Shown: one piece after another, positions 7,298-14,860 of the stretch
Position numbering within the stretch: the stretch's first letter is position 1
How the letters are laid out: every line of letters begins with the position of its first letter
Origin: Candidatus Woesearchaeota archaeon
Lineage (GTDB): Archaea > Nanobdellota > Nanobdellia > Woesearchaeales > JAIPIC01
DNA length: 39,484 bases
Direction: 5' to 3'
NCBI GenBank assembly: GCA_021734865.1
Contig: JAIPIC010000013.1
Coordinates: 1-39,484, forward strand
Made by a program: the position numbers and the translations under genes
Notes under the pieces: generated by a model
The model's input: the letters and a program-made list of their open reading frames with translations, nothing else
Database searches by the model: none
What the model was told of the DNA's origin: nothing

Positions 7298-9874
7298 TTA
7301 GCCAAGATATGCAGGTTTTTCTTCTGCCAGTTCTTTGCCCCTGGATGCAGTGAGGTGTTTTTCAATTTCCTGATAAGCTTTTTCCACGTCCTCTGTAACA
7401 GAAGGTCTGACTTTATCAAGGGCTTTCTTGAAATGTTCTTTTGTGACCAAGGTGCTGTTGATATCTTCACGCAATGCAAAAATTGCTGCTTCTCTGCAGA
7501 CTGATTCCACATCTGCACCAGCATAACCTTTTGTTTGTTTTGCATAACTACTTAACATTTCCATCTCGGTTGCAATAGCATCTTGAATAGCTTTTGTGAC
7601 TAGCTCAGCGGCCTCTTCAGGTTTCTCAACGCCTGATTTAGCTAAGTATTCACGTACTGTCTGAGTACTTGGGCTGTTGTTCTTAAAAAGCCGGTATAAT
7701 GGAAGTAAATCCAATTCCTTAGTAGTCGACTTAGTTATGGGCTTTGCGTGTTTATCTATCGCTTGTTTTTCAGTCGTCTGTTTCTCAACTAACTGTACAG
7801 GTGTTTCCTTGACAAACACAAGCTGGTTTTCAATAGGTTTAAGGTCGGAGAGTGGAACATTCTTGGTATGCACCTTAAAGATCTCTAATCTTGTTTTTTC
7901 GTCAGGTGCAGGTGTATATACTATCCTGTCAAACCTGCCAGGTCTGAGAAGTGCGGTATCTACCATGTCCGGCCTGTTTGTTGCTGCAATGACAACAACA
8001 TCATTCAGGTCTTCCATACCATCTATTTCAGTCAACATCTGGTTGACTACTCGCTCTGAAACATTGTTCTCTGAAGATGCATTGCGTTTGGATGCAAGGC
8101 TGTCTATCTCATCAAAAAATATTATCGATGGAGCAGTCTGTCTGGCTTTTGAGAATATCTTTCTAATGGCTTTCTCGCTTTCTCCTACCCATTTGCTTAA
8201 GAGTTCTGGGCCTTTAATAAGTATGAAATTTGCTTCAGACTCAGATGCAACTGCTTTAGCTATCATCGTCTTTCCAGTGCCTGGAGGACCATATATCAAG
8301 ATGCCTCTCGGTGGCCTTACACCAAGCCTTTTGAAGGCGGCGGGATTTTTTATCGGCCATTCGACTGCTTCTTTTAGTTCCTGTTTAATATCCTCAAGCC
8401 CACCCACATCGCTGTATTTTATATTTGGTATCTCAACGAGGACCTCTCTCATTGCTGAAGGTCTCACGATTTTAAGGGATTCTTTAAAGTCCCCCATTGT
8501 GATTACAAGCTTCCTGAGTGTTGCTTCAGGTATAGGTTCATCTTTCGATCTCAGATTAATCTCTGGAAGAATGCGTCTCAGGACAACCATAGCAGCTTCT
8601 CTGCACAAAGCTGAGAGATCTGCTCCGACAAAACCGTGTGTGATTTCTGCGAGTCTTCTTACGATAAAGTCCCCTCCCTTGAGTGGCATATTTCGTGTAT
8701 GTATCTTCAATATATCTTCGCGACCTTCTTTGTTTGGTACTCCGATGATAATCTCCCTGTCGAATCTTCCTGGCCGCCTAAGTGCCGGATCCAATGAGTC
8801 AGGCAGATTGGTAGCTGCAATGACAACTACTTTTCCTCGTGATTTCAGGCCATCCATTACTGCAAGAAGCTGTGCGACAACTCGTTTTTCTACTTCGCCC
8901 TGAGCTTCTTCTCTTTTTGTTGCTATAGCATCAAGTTCATCGATAAAAATTATGGATGGTGAGTTTTTCTCAGCCTCTTCAAACTTCTTCCTGAGATTCT
9001 GTTCAGATTGTCCATAAAACTTACTCATTATCTCTGGACCATTGATAAGTATGAAATTAGAGTTTGTTTCATTAGCAACTGCTTTTGCAAGAAGGGTCTT
9101 TCCCGTCCCTGGTGGTCCATGCAAAAGGACTCCTTTAGGTGGATCAATACCAAGCCTTTCGAATACTTTTGGATGCTTTAACGGCAGTTCGACCATTTCT
9201 CGAATCTTGTTAATCTCATCCCCAAGCCCACCGATATCTTCATAGCTAACTTCCATGGCAGTTTCTATAGTATCCTCTGAGATGGGTTCTGGAGAGAATA
9301 CAACTTCTGTGTTTTCTGCTATTAGGACTGGTTTTTTCGGGTCTGTGTTTGCAACAATAAATTTCAAGTCTCCAAAACCAAATCCCATATTGACATCGTC
9401 AAACATCTTGAAAACATCATCATAGAAAGGGTTTGTGCTCATTGCATCTTTTCTTCGCATAGCCCCGCCAAGTGAGACTAAATCTCCCTTAATAACTGCT
9501 CTACCTAGCAGACCCTGTTTCAGAATATTATTAGATATCTTAATCATGATGTCCTTCCTTGACGGAGCAACAATCACTTTCTTGCCTTCTTCTACATCTG
9601 CTTTAGAAACTTTAACAGGTTCTCCAATACCAGTGCCTGAGTTCCGACGGATAATTCCATCCATACGGATCATCTTCAGTCCAATATCTCCAGGATAAGC
9701 ACGATCCACTATCGCGACAGTCTCCCGCTTCCCTTTGATTGCAACAATATCGCCCGGCCTTGCATTTATCTCATGCATCAGTGCAGAATCAATGCGGACG
9801 ATACCTTTATTGACATCATCCTGAATTGCTTCCACTACTTTGACTTCTATCTCTTTCTTTGGCTTATCTGTCAT
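7298..9874 (-). CDS. CDC48/VAT/p97-type AAA+ ATPase with enlarged D2 domain
   Basis: The protein has 858 residues. The N-domain double-psi barrel (1-200) begins with VEAIQDDVNKGIVRID. D1 has Walker A GPPGTGKT (253-260) and Walker B IIFIDE (308-313). D2 has Walker A GPPGTGKT (529-536) and Walker B IIFFDE (584-589). Arginine-finger regions RRPGRFDRE and LRPGRFDRI are intact. It unfolds and extracts proteins for degradation (family knowledge). Archaeal homologues are usually near 730-750 residues. The excess is a stretch of about 100 residues (677-776) between IFKVHTKNVPLS and AKQTKGYAGADVE, splitting the D2 large domain from its helical lid. The insert is Lys/Thr/Glu-rich, then helical (LDLLPLYRLFK, EEAAELVTKAIQDAI). 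The C-terminal tail ends PAYLG. It is the second gene of the operon, 7 bases after the hypothetical gene. Confidence 0.95.
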   Translation of the reverse strand: MTDKPKKEIEVKVVEAIQDDVNKGIVRIDSALMHEINARPGDIVAIKGKRETVAIVDRAYPGDIGLKMIRMDGIIRRNSGTGIGEPVKVSKADVEEGKKVIVAPSRKDIMIKISNNILKQGLLGRAVIKGDLVSLGGAMRRKDAMSTNPFYDDVFKMFDDVNMGFGFGDLKFIVANTDPKKPVLIAENTEVVFSPEPISEDTIETAMEVSYEDIGGLGDEINKIREMVELPLKHPKVFERLGIDPPKGVLLHGPPGTGKTLLAKAVANETNSNFILINGPEIMSKFYGQSEQNLRKKFEEAEKNSPSIIFIDELDAIATKREEAQGEVEKRVVAQLLAVMDGLKSRGKVVVIAATNLPDSLDPALRRPGRFDREIIIGVPNKEGREDILKIHTRNMPLKGGDFIVRRLAEITHGFVGADLSALCREAAMVVLRRILPEINLRSKDEPIPEATLRKLVITMGDFKESLKIVRPSAMREVLVEIPNIKYSDVGGLEDIKQELKEAVEWPIKNPAAFKRLGVRPPRGILIYGPPGTGKTMIAKAVASESEANFILIKGPELLSKWVGESEKAIRKIFSKARQTAPSIIFFDEIDSLASKRNASSENNVSERVVNQMLTEIDGMEDLNDVVVIAATNRPDMVDTALLRPGRFDRIVYTPAPDEKTRLEIFKVHTKNVPLSDLKPIENQLVFVKETPVQLVEKQTTEKQAIDKHAKPITKSTTKELDLLPLYRLFKNNSPSTQTVREYLAKSGVEKPEEAAELVTKAIQDAIATEMEMLSSYAKQTKGYAGADVESVCREAAIFALREDINSTLVTKEHFKKALDKVRPSVTEDVEKAYQEIEKHLTASRGKELAEEKPAYLG

Positions 9875-9881
9875 TGTAATA

Positions 9882-10298
9882 TTATTTTGCTGGTGTCTCT
9901 GATACCTTAGGCATCGGGATTGGTGGTGGAAGGTTTACTGTCTGTGAAAGTATCAATGCCTGTATGTTGCATCTTGTCAATATTGAATTAAAGATATTTG
10001 TCATTATTTCCTTGCCGATTTTCTTATTTTTCTTCCATTCTGCAAGAACTTCCTTGATTTTTTCATCTTCTTCAAGATACAAAACCTCTCCTTCAAGCTC
10101 AATCTTACCAAAACCCGGATCATATTTAGAAGTAAACAGGAAAAGGAACTTCATTCCACTCTGCTTTTGGTCACCAAGAAAAAGGTCTGCTTTCTCAACA
10201 TTCTTGACTGAAACATTATTATTAATCTTAATCTTGCCTTTAGCGTTTGGGTCTTTTTCGACGTTTATTTTTGTGAAATTAAATCCTACAATTGTCAT
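9882..10298 (-). CDS. Conserved archaeal protein heading the CDC48 operon
   Basis: This 138-residue soluble protein is mostly beta strands (MTIVGFNFTKINVE, KFLFLFTSKYDPGFGKIELEGEVLYLEE), followed by a helical part (EVLAEWKKNKKIGKEIMTNIFNSILTRCNIQALILSQ) and a Pro-rich end LPPPIPMPKV. The beta-then-helix layout with a terminal proline motif is faintly like SecB-type chaperones. That is a fold-level guess from pattern only. It has a strong Shine-Dalgarno (AGAGGAGG) and is followed 7 bases later by CDC48, suggesting a role as cofactor or substrate adaptor for CDC48 (inference). Confidence 0.75.
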   Translation of the reverse strand: MTIVGFNFTKINVEKDPNAKGKIKINNNVSVKNVEKADLFLGDQKQSGMKFLFLFTSKYDPGFGKIELEGEVLYLEEDEKIKEVLAEWKKNKKIGKEIMTNIFNSILTRCNIQALILSQTVNLPPPIPMPKVSETPAK

Positions 10299-10301
10299 TT
10301 T

Positions 10302-10353
10302 TGCCTCCTCTGAAATGATATGTCAGAGGTATGGGTCGTATTATTTAAAGTTT
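10302..10353 (-). promoter_or_regulatory. CDC48 operon promoter with palindrome at start site and SD
   Basis: A TATA box (minus strand AACTTTAAATAA, 10342-10353) predicts transcription start near 10319. A perfect 7-bp inverted repeat (CCTCTGA 10307-10313, TCAGAGG 10323-10329, 9-base spacer) is centred on that start and overlaps the Shine-Dalgarno AGAGGAGG (10304-10311). As DNA it is placed like a repressor operator. If transcription begins further upstream it would fold as a hairpin hiding the ribosome-binding site. Confidence 0.5.
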
Positions 10354-10563
10354 ACTGCTGGGTAGTTACGTCTAAGGATAAGTCTCGCTTTTATGAAACA
10401 ACCAATTACAGAAATGGAACTTAAATTGCTTTAAATTGAACAGCATATGACGTGTGCCGTCAAACAGAAGCCATTCTCCTCATTCTGGCATATCCAACAG
10501 CCCAATTATTAAGATATCGCCCTTCAGAAAAAATAACAGTTATTCCCCTAAAACCTATTATTA

Positions 10564-11553
10564 TTAACTAAGTTCACAACAATATATTTGAATCGATGTA
10601 ATTGCATCCGAATTCCCTGTCACATAGTGGTTTTTTAAACCAGTAACAACATATCCAGAAGGACAAGATGCACTGCCCCAACCATTAATAGGGGTAGGGA
10701 CCTGGATCCATTGACAATTTCCACTTACACCTGAGCCACCACCATCAGCTACAATTTCCGAAGGTGTACGACAATAACCATCGCCATCAAGGAACGTATT
10801 TGAAGGACATTGTGTCTGCGCATTTGTGTCCGGATCTCCTGTTTGATCAACCGCACAACCCTGGGCAGCACCATTTGTACCTATACCTTTGGCATATTGA
10901 CCATCCGGACAATTTGCTGGATCAGATGACAAAGCAGTAGCAGTAGCAGCATTACCCGTGATACTGTTTTCACAAAGCTCAGAATTTCCACTAGCATCAA
11001 TACCACGTGCAAAAGAACCGGAATTACAGTCAGTACCATCAGTCTGAAGTTGCGTAGCAGTAGCAGCATTGCCGTTAATGTCGTTAGATAATATATCAAA
11101 ACCACCTTCAGTATAACCTACTGCATCCATATTGCCTGCGACCTCAGCATTGCCATTGGCCCTTAAAAGAAATGCATTCCATGTAGTAATTGAACCGTCA
11201 CTTACGCTGAAACCGAGAAAATCATCAGGATAATTGAGACCCATAAAGCCAAAACTGCTACCTCGTACAAGCCGTAGGTCGATATGGTTATTCCCAATGT
11301 GGTCTATTGTGACTGCAGCTGAGCCACCTGATGCATAATTCGCATTCAAATAACAAGATGTCGCAGTATCACAATACAGATTTTCTGCATAGTCAACATA
11401 AGTATTTTCATCATCGTCAATCCCAGTAGTAGCTGTATCATCTATTGCCACACGTTGAACAGGGTGCCAGGATATTGAAGAATCGAAAGCTGCTACAGAA
11501 TAAACAATTAAAAATAATAAGAATACGCACCCTCTTTTTCTGAATGATGACAT
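10564..11553 (-). CDS. Secreted protein with tail-fibre-like NGNAATAT motifs
   Basis: The protein has 329 residues. A signal peptide (RKRGCVFLLFLIVYSVAAF) is followed by an acidic, Gly/Asn/Thr/Ser-rich exported region. Two clear repeats read GNAATATQLQTDGTDCNSGSFARGI (about 160-185) and GNAATATALSSDPANCPDGQYAKGI (about 199-224), with a third degenerate copy near QTQCPSNTFLDGDGYC. GNAATAT motifs are common in phage tail fibres and in exported proteins of uncultured archaea and bacteria. The C-terminus (CPSGYVVTGLKNHYVTG...IQIYCCELS) resembles a small disulfide-bonded carbohydrate-binding or adhesive module. A TATA (AATATTTATATTC) lies about 30 bases before the ATG. Function unknown; surface adhesion is likely (inference). 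Confidence 0.75.
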   Translation of the reverse strand: MSSFRKRGCVFLLFLIVYSVAAFDSSISWHPVQRVAIDDTATTGIDDDENTYVDYAENLYCDTATSCYLNANYASGGSAAVTIDHIGNNHIDLRLVRGSSFGFMGLNYPDDFLGFSVSDGSITTWNAFLLRANGNAEVAGNMDAVGYTEGGFDILSNDINGNAATATQLQTDGTDCNSGSFARGIDASGNSELCENSITGNAATATALSSDPANCPDGQYAKGIGTNGAAQGCAVDQTGDPDTNAQTQCPSNTFLDGDGYCRTPSEIVADGGGSGVSGNCQWIQVPTPINGWGSASCPSGYVVTGLKNHYVTGNSDAITSIQIYCCELS

Positions 11554-11660
11554 TGTAATTTAAATTTATTAAAGAGAATATAAATATTACCATTATGTGT
11601 ACTGTGGTTATAAGGATTCTTATATGCTTGTTCCTCGTTAAGTAAGATGAGGTGGTTGAT

Positions 11661-11777
11661 ATGAAACCAATGCAAGTGTTTGATGGAATAGATATGCATA
11701 GCAGTACATCTACTGCTAATCTGCAAGACGCTAAAGGAAATTCTTTAAGGGTCATTTCAGGCGATCGAAGAAGCTAA
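11661..11777 (+). pseudogene. Probable remnant of an IS110-type transposase N-terminus
   Basis: A 38-residue frame follows a good Shine-Dalgarno (GAGGTGGT). Its residues MQVFDGIDMHSSTSTANLQD and KGNSLRVISGD resemble the first strand of IS110-family DEDD transposases, which begin with a G-I-D-x-H motif followed by a DxxG turn. It then stops at TAA, and no continuation of the domain is seen in the other frames before 11915. It lies inside a 362-base stretch otherwise lacking genes. It could alternatively be a short real peptide gene. Confidence 0.35.
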
Positions 11778-11885
11778 ATCTTTCTTTAATATGTTCTTTC
11801 ATCATTTCAATAAAAGGATATATTTATCCCTTAACACGGACCAGTTGACTTTGCCCTATTTTGTACGACAAATCTAGGAGTAAAC

Positions 11886-11896
11886 TATTTAAAACA
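11886..11896 (+). promoter_or_regulatory. TATA box of the 11916 gene
   Basis: CTATTTAAAAC sits about 26 bases before the ATG at 11916, so the transcript is probably leaderless. Confidence 0.45.
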
Positions 11897-11915
11897 AAAT
11901 GATATACTGTATGAA

Positions 11916-12185
11916 ATGGATGTAAATTGCTTCATTTTGATCAAGACAAAACATGGGAAGAACAAGATAGTGGCCAGGCGTCTTGAAAAGATACATGAAA
12001 TTATCGACCTTAATGAGATTTTTGGCAGATATGATCTAATTATCAAAGTAAAGACGGATTCCATCCAGTCTTTGCAGGAATGGATTCAGAACAAACTTTG
12101 GATAACAGAAGGTATAAGCAATACTGAAACTCTTATTGTAAGTAGTCCCAATGAAGAACCAGAAGAACTGGATGATTTTGATTGA
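11916..12185 (+). CDS. Stand-alone Lrp/AsnC ligand-binding (RAM) domain protein
   Basis: The protein has 89 residues. It matches the effector-binding and oligomerisation half of Lrp/AsnC regulators: VNCFILIKTKHGK as strand 1, KIVARRLEKIHEIIDLNEIFGRYDLIIKVKTDSIQSLQEWI as helix-strand-helix, and GISNTETLIV as the final strand. The DNA-binding helix-turn-helix half is absent. Such stand-alone domains are common in archaea and may bind amino acids or mix with full-length Lrp proteins (family knowledge). The ATG at 11916 is chosen because the ATG five bases upstream is in another frame with an immediate stop. It has an acidic tail (EEPEELDDFD). It is convergent with the Hef gene. Confidence 0.85.
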   Translation: MDVNCFILIKTKHGKNKIVARRLEKIHEIIDLNEIFGRYDLIIKVKTDSIQSLQEWIQNKLWITEGISNTETLIVSSPNEEPEELDDFD

Positions 12186-12238
12186 AGACAATTAAACATC
12201 CAACCTTATAAACTAATGTGTGTGTCTTACAAAAGTAA

Positions 12239-14521
12239 TCAATTCTCCTTCCACTTCTCATTAATAACATCAAATATTTGCTTAGCCTTTTTGTCACCAA
12301 TTTTCTCAACTTCCTTTAGTTCATCAACGGTGGCGTTGACTATGGCTTTGACTGAACCAAATTTCTTAAGAAGCGGTTTTGCCAGGCCGGTACCGACAAG
12401 CGGGAGACTGCTAATGATATATTCCTGCTGATCTTTCATTGATTGCGACTTCTTATCCCCATGAGGTGTAAAATTCCTTTTTACCTCTTCCTGCTCGCGC
12501 CTGGCAACGATCGCAATCATCTCAGCGCTGTCAGAGTTGGTTTCTGTAAATATGATAGGTATCCCATAACTGACCATAATAACTGAAAGTAGTCCTCTTA
12601 TTGCATTTGGATGGATGTTTCTCACAGAATAGATGCTCTTTTCCCCCTGAATCATTATGATCGGGCGTTCATAGTTGCTTTTCAGCTCCCTAACTTGTGT
12701 CATGAGCCTTCCATCGACAAGGCTGTCAACAAAATCATCGACGGTCTTATACTCCACTCCAACACGGTCTGAAAGAACATAGTCTGCAATCTTAAGTTGT
12801 TTTAGCTCAATGCGTATGCCCATCTCGATTATTTTCTTGAGCATATGGCTGCCTTTTTCCCTGTGATCAACATATATCTTGATCTGGTCAGAGCCATAAT
12901 TACTAAGGCTTTTGTTCACCGCTTTTTTCTTTGTCAGTGAGAGATTCTTCTTAACCTGGTCCAGACAGCGGTACATGCGTTTTTCTTTATGATGCGCTGA
13001 CCACCGGTAGGCCTCATCGCGAGTACCTGTTGCGCAGAGGATAATCACACGACCTTTTCCCTGTCGTCCGGTCCGGCCCCTTCTCTGGATAGTACGGATT
13101 GCGCTTGGAACTGGTTCATAGAATATTACCAAGTCAACCTGAGGAATATCAAGTCCTTCCTCACCAACACTTGACATGCATACGACATTATACTTATGGT
13201 CCTTAAAATCCTCAATGATCCCTGCCTGCTGTTTCTGAGATAATCCTGTTCCGTTCTTCTTAGCCTGTCCAACAAACATCACTGCATTCACTCCAGCGAG
13301 ATCATTCATCTCATCAGTAAGTTTTGCGATTGAATCTCGAAATTGGTTGAAAACGATTATCTTAGCTTTTGGATTTTTTCCTATCTCATCTGAGACAATT
13401 GATTTAAGGCGTGCAAGCTTAGGGTGTTCTACGCCTGCTTCTGACATATTGAGTACCAGCATGTATGCGGACTTAAAATTAGGGTCAGCAGCAAGATTTT
13501 TTACGGCTTTTATCTTTGAACTGGAAGCATCAGAGAATATCTTATCCATATATATGAAAAGCGCACTGATTCCCTGAGTCTCAAGCAGTTCCTGCGCATG
13601 ACTGGTCTTGATAGCTTCTGAGAGAAGCGATATTGACCTCAATAGGTCAAAGTCCTTGTTCCCTGTGGAGATCTCATATTGAAAAGTTCCCTGCATAGAT
13701 AGTATCTCCTTCTTTGACATTCCCTTAAGCTTGTCCTTATTGAGGTATCCCAGTCGAACTATTTCTGCAAGCTTTGAATTATAGCATTCATTGAGAAACT
13801 TCTGTATCCGCTTGAAAGATTCAGGTAGGTCAACCTTGACCCATTCAGTTTCCATCTCCTGGACATAATCTTTCACATCATAATCTGTTTCTTTTCTCGA
13901 CTCGATCTTGTCAACAAGCAGGTTATCACAAACTTCAGTTATCTTCTCTGCATCAGTGCCAGGCGAAGCAGTCAATCCGAGTATGCGCTCGTGCTTTGCA
14001 GTCTCGTGGTACCTCTTTGCGATCCAAACATAAGCATAGTCTCCGACTGCCTTGTGTGCCTCATCAAATGCTATAAGGCTCACATCTTCAAGTGTGATTC
14101 TTCCAGAAATTATGTCATTCTCAAAACCCTGTGGTGTGCTGACGATGACACGGGCATTTTTCCACAGTTCTTGACGCTTCTTGGGAGAGACCTGTCCTGT
14201 AAACAGCGCTACCTCTTCCTCTGGGATCGATGTGTTTTTTATTATTACGTTTTTGTACTGTTCTATAAGTGGGCGTGTTGGTCCAAGAAATAGGACTTTT
14301 GAATTTGGATGTTTCATTAATCGGTACGATGCCAACATGACAAAGATATTGGTCTTACCTAGGCCAGTGGGAAGTACCACTAAAGTGTTATTTGAGACTG
14401 CTGTTGAAAGTATTGTCTCCTGATAAAGCCTTGGAGTGAAACCAGTAATCATGGGCAGGGAGGGGCGTTGAAGCTTTATAAAGGTTGTGGGTGTCCTGTG
14501 AAAAATATCTAACTGAATCAT
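12239..14521 (-). CDS. hef: Hef-type DEAH helicase fused to ERCC4/XPF nuclease
   Basis: The protein has 760 residues. Hef processes stalled replication forks and branched DNA and is related to FANCM and XPF. Helicase part: motif I PTGLGKT (51-57), motif II DEAH near 153, motif III LTASPG, motif VI QRRGRTGRQGKGR. The ERCC4 nuclease follows near 560-700 (VDHREKGS, then E590-Y-K-T-V-D-D596). Two helix-hairpin-helix motifs end the protein (SLPLVGTGLAKPLLKKFGS, LKEVEKIGDKKAKQIF). The family's ERKx3D nuclease motif reads EYKx3D, losing its Arg, which may weaken or alter cleavage. The ATG at 14521 is preferred over an in-frame GTG at 14536 because TTTAAGG lies about 24 bases before it (leaderless). 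It is divergent from the Cys-rich membrane protein gene. Confidence 0.93.
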   Translation of the reverse strand: MIQLDIFHRTPTTFIKLQRPSLPMITGFTPRLYQETILSTAVSNNTLVVLPTGLGKTNIFVMLASYRLMKHPNSKVLFLGPTRPLIEQYKNVIIKNTSIPEEEVALFTGQVSPKKRQELWKNARVIVSTPQGFENDIISGRITLEDVSLIAFDEAHKAVGDYAYVWIAKRYHETAKHERILGLTASPGTDAEKITEVCDNLLVDKIESRKETDYDVKDYVQEMETEWVKVDLPESFKRIQKFLNECYNSKLAEIVRLGYLNKDKLKGMSKKEILSMQGTFQYEISTGNKDFDLLRSISLLSEAIKTSHAQELLETQGISALFIYMDKIFSDASSSKIKAVKNLAADPNFKSAYMLVLNMSEAGVEHPKLARLKSIVSDEIGKNPKAKIIVFNQFRDSIAKLTDEMNDLAGVNAVMFVGQAKKNGTGLSQKQQAGIIEDFKDHKYNVVCMSSVGEEGLDIPQVDLVIFYEPVPSAIRTIQRRGRTGRQGKGRVIILCATGTRDEAYRWSAHHKEKRMYRCLDQVKKNLSLTKKKAVNKSLSNYGSDQIKIYVDHREKGSHMLKKIIEMGIRIELKQLKIADYVLSDRVGVEYKTVDDFVDSLVDGRLMTQVRELKSNYERPIIMIQGEKSIYSVRNIHPNAIRGLLSVIMVSYGIPIIFTETNSDSAEMIAIVARREQEEVKRNFTPHGDKKSQSMKDQQEYIISSLPLVGTGLAKPLLKKFGSVKAIVNATVDELKEVEKIGDKKAKQIFDVINEKWKEN

Positions 14522-14624
14522 GTGTCTAAATAGCACACCTTAAACAGGACGAGCAATCAAACAAACTTGTCCATGATTAATTAATCTGGTAGAAATTAGG
14601 TATTTTATTTTCAATAACAAGAAG

Positions 14625-14817
14625 GGTAAAGTCAACTTAAGTGGGTTAAATAGTTCTTCTTTGTAAAAAGCAAAATTTATGTCAAAATTCATCGACGGAG
14701 AAACCCAACGATGAATCCTTTTTGCAAAGAAGAATTTACTGTAAATAGAGTGATTTACAGTCCCAAAATCTGCTTTGCATATATTTGTTACCCAAACCCA
14801 TGTTAGTTGACTTTACC
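14625..14817. mobile_element. MITE-like element with 23-bp inverted ends and 9-bp TSD
   Basis: The left end 14625-14647 begins GGTAAAGTCAAC and ends GTGGGTT; the right end 14795-14817 is its reverse complement except for a few bases in the middle (AACCCA...GTTGACTTTACC). The element is 193 bp and is flanked by AACAAGAAG (14616-14624) and AACAAGAGG (14818-14826), a 9-bp duplication with one difference. Inside are a long imperfect hairpin (TTCTTCTTTGTAAAAAG against CTTTTTGCAAAGAAGAA, and ATTCATCG against CGATGAAT) and a second hairpin (ACTGTAAAT / ATTTACAGT). There is no coding capacity. GG-ends and 9-bp duplications are typical of IS1-type elements (established), so a parent of that kind is possible. 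Confidence 0.7.
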
Positions 14818-14825
14818 AACAAGAG

Positions 14826-14838
14826 GAAAAATATATTA
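14826..14838 (+). promoter_or_regulatory. TATA box just outside the MITE
   Basis: AAAAATATATTAATA lies about 28 bases before the ATG at 14861. The TFB-binding region upstream of it falls in the target-site repeat and the right end of the MITE, so the insertion may have altered this promoter. Confidence 0.45.
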
Positions 14839-14860
14839 ATAATGGATGTAAAGGTATTCC

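Noticed and set aside
7677-8903. Long plus-strand open frame (408 codons) opposite CDC48
   Set aside because: It lies wholly antisense to the conserved D1-D2 coding region of CDC48, has no ribosome-binding site, and its translation is Ser/Thr-rich low-quality text typical of a frame shadow.
10430-10500. GC-richer patch with TGACG/CGTCA inverted repeat as a C/D box sRNA
   Set aside because: No convincing C (RUGAUGA) and D (CUGA) box pair with correct spacing could be found on either strand.
10483-10560. Minus-strand peptide text GRYLNNWAVGYARMRRMASV just after the secreted-protein stop
   Set aside because: It looks protein-like, but there is no start codon and a stop lies shortly upstream. 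It could be a decayed gene end, but the evidence is too thin to annotate.
11843-11855. AGTTGACTTTGCC, similar to the right end of the 14625-14817 MITE
   Set aside because: Only about 12 of 13 bases match and no partner end or target duplication was found nearby; probably chance.
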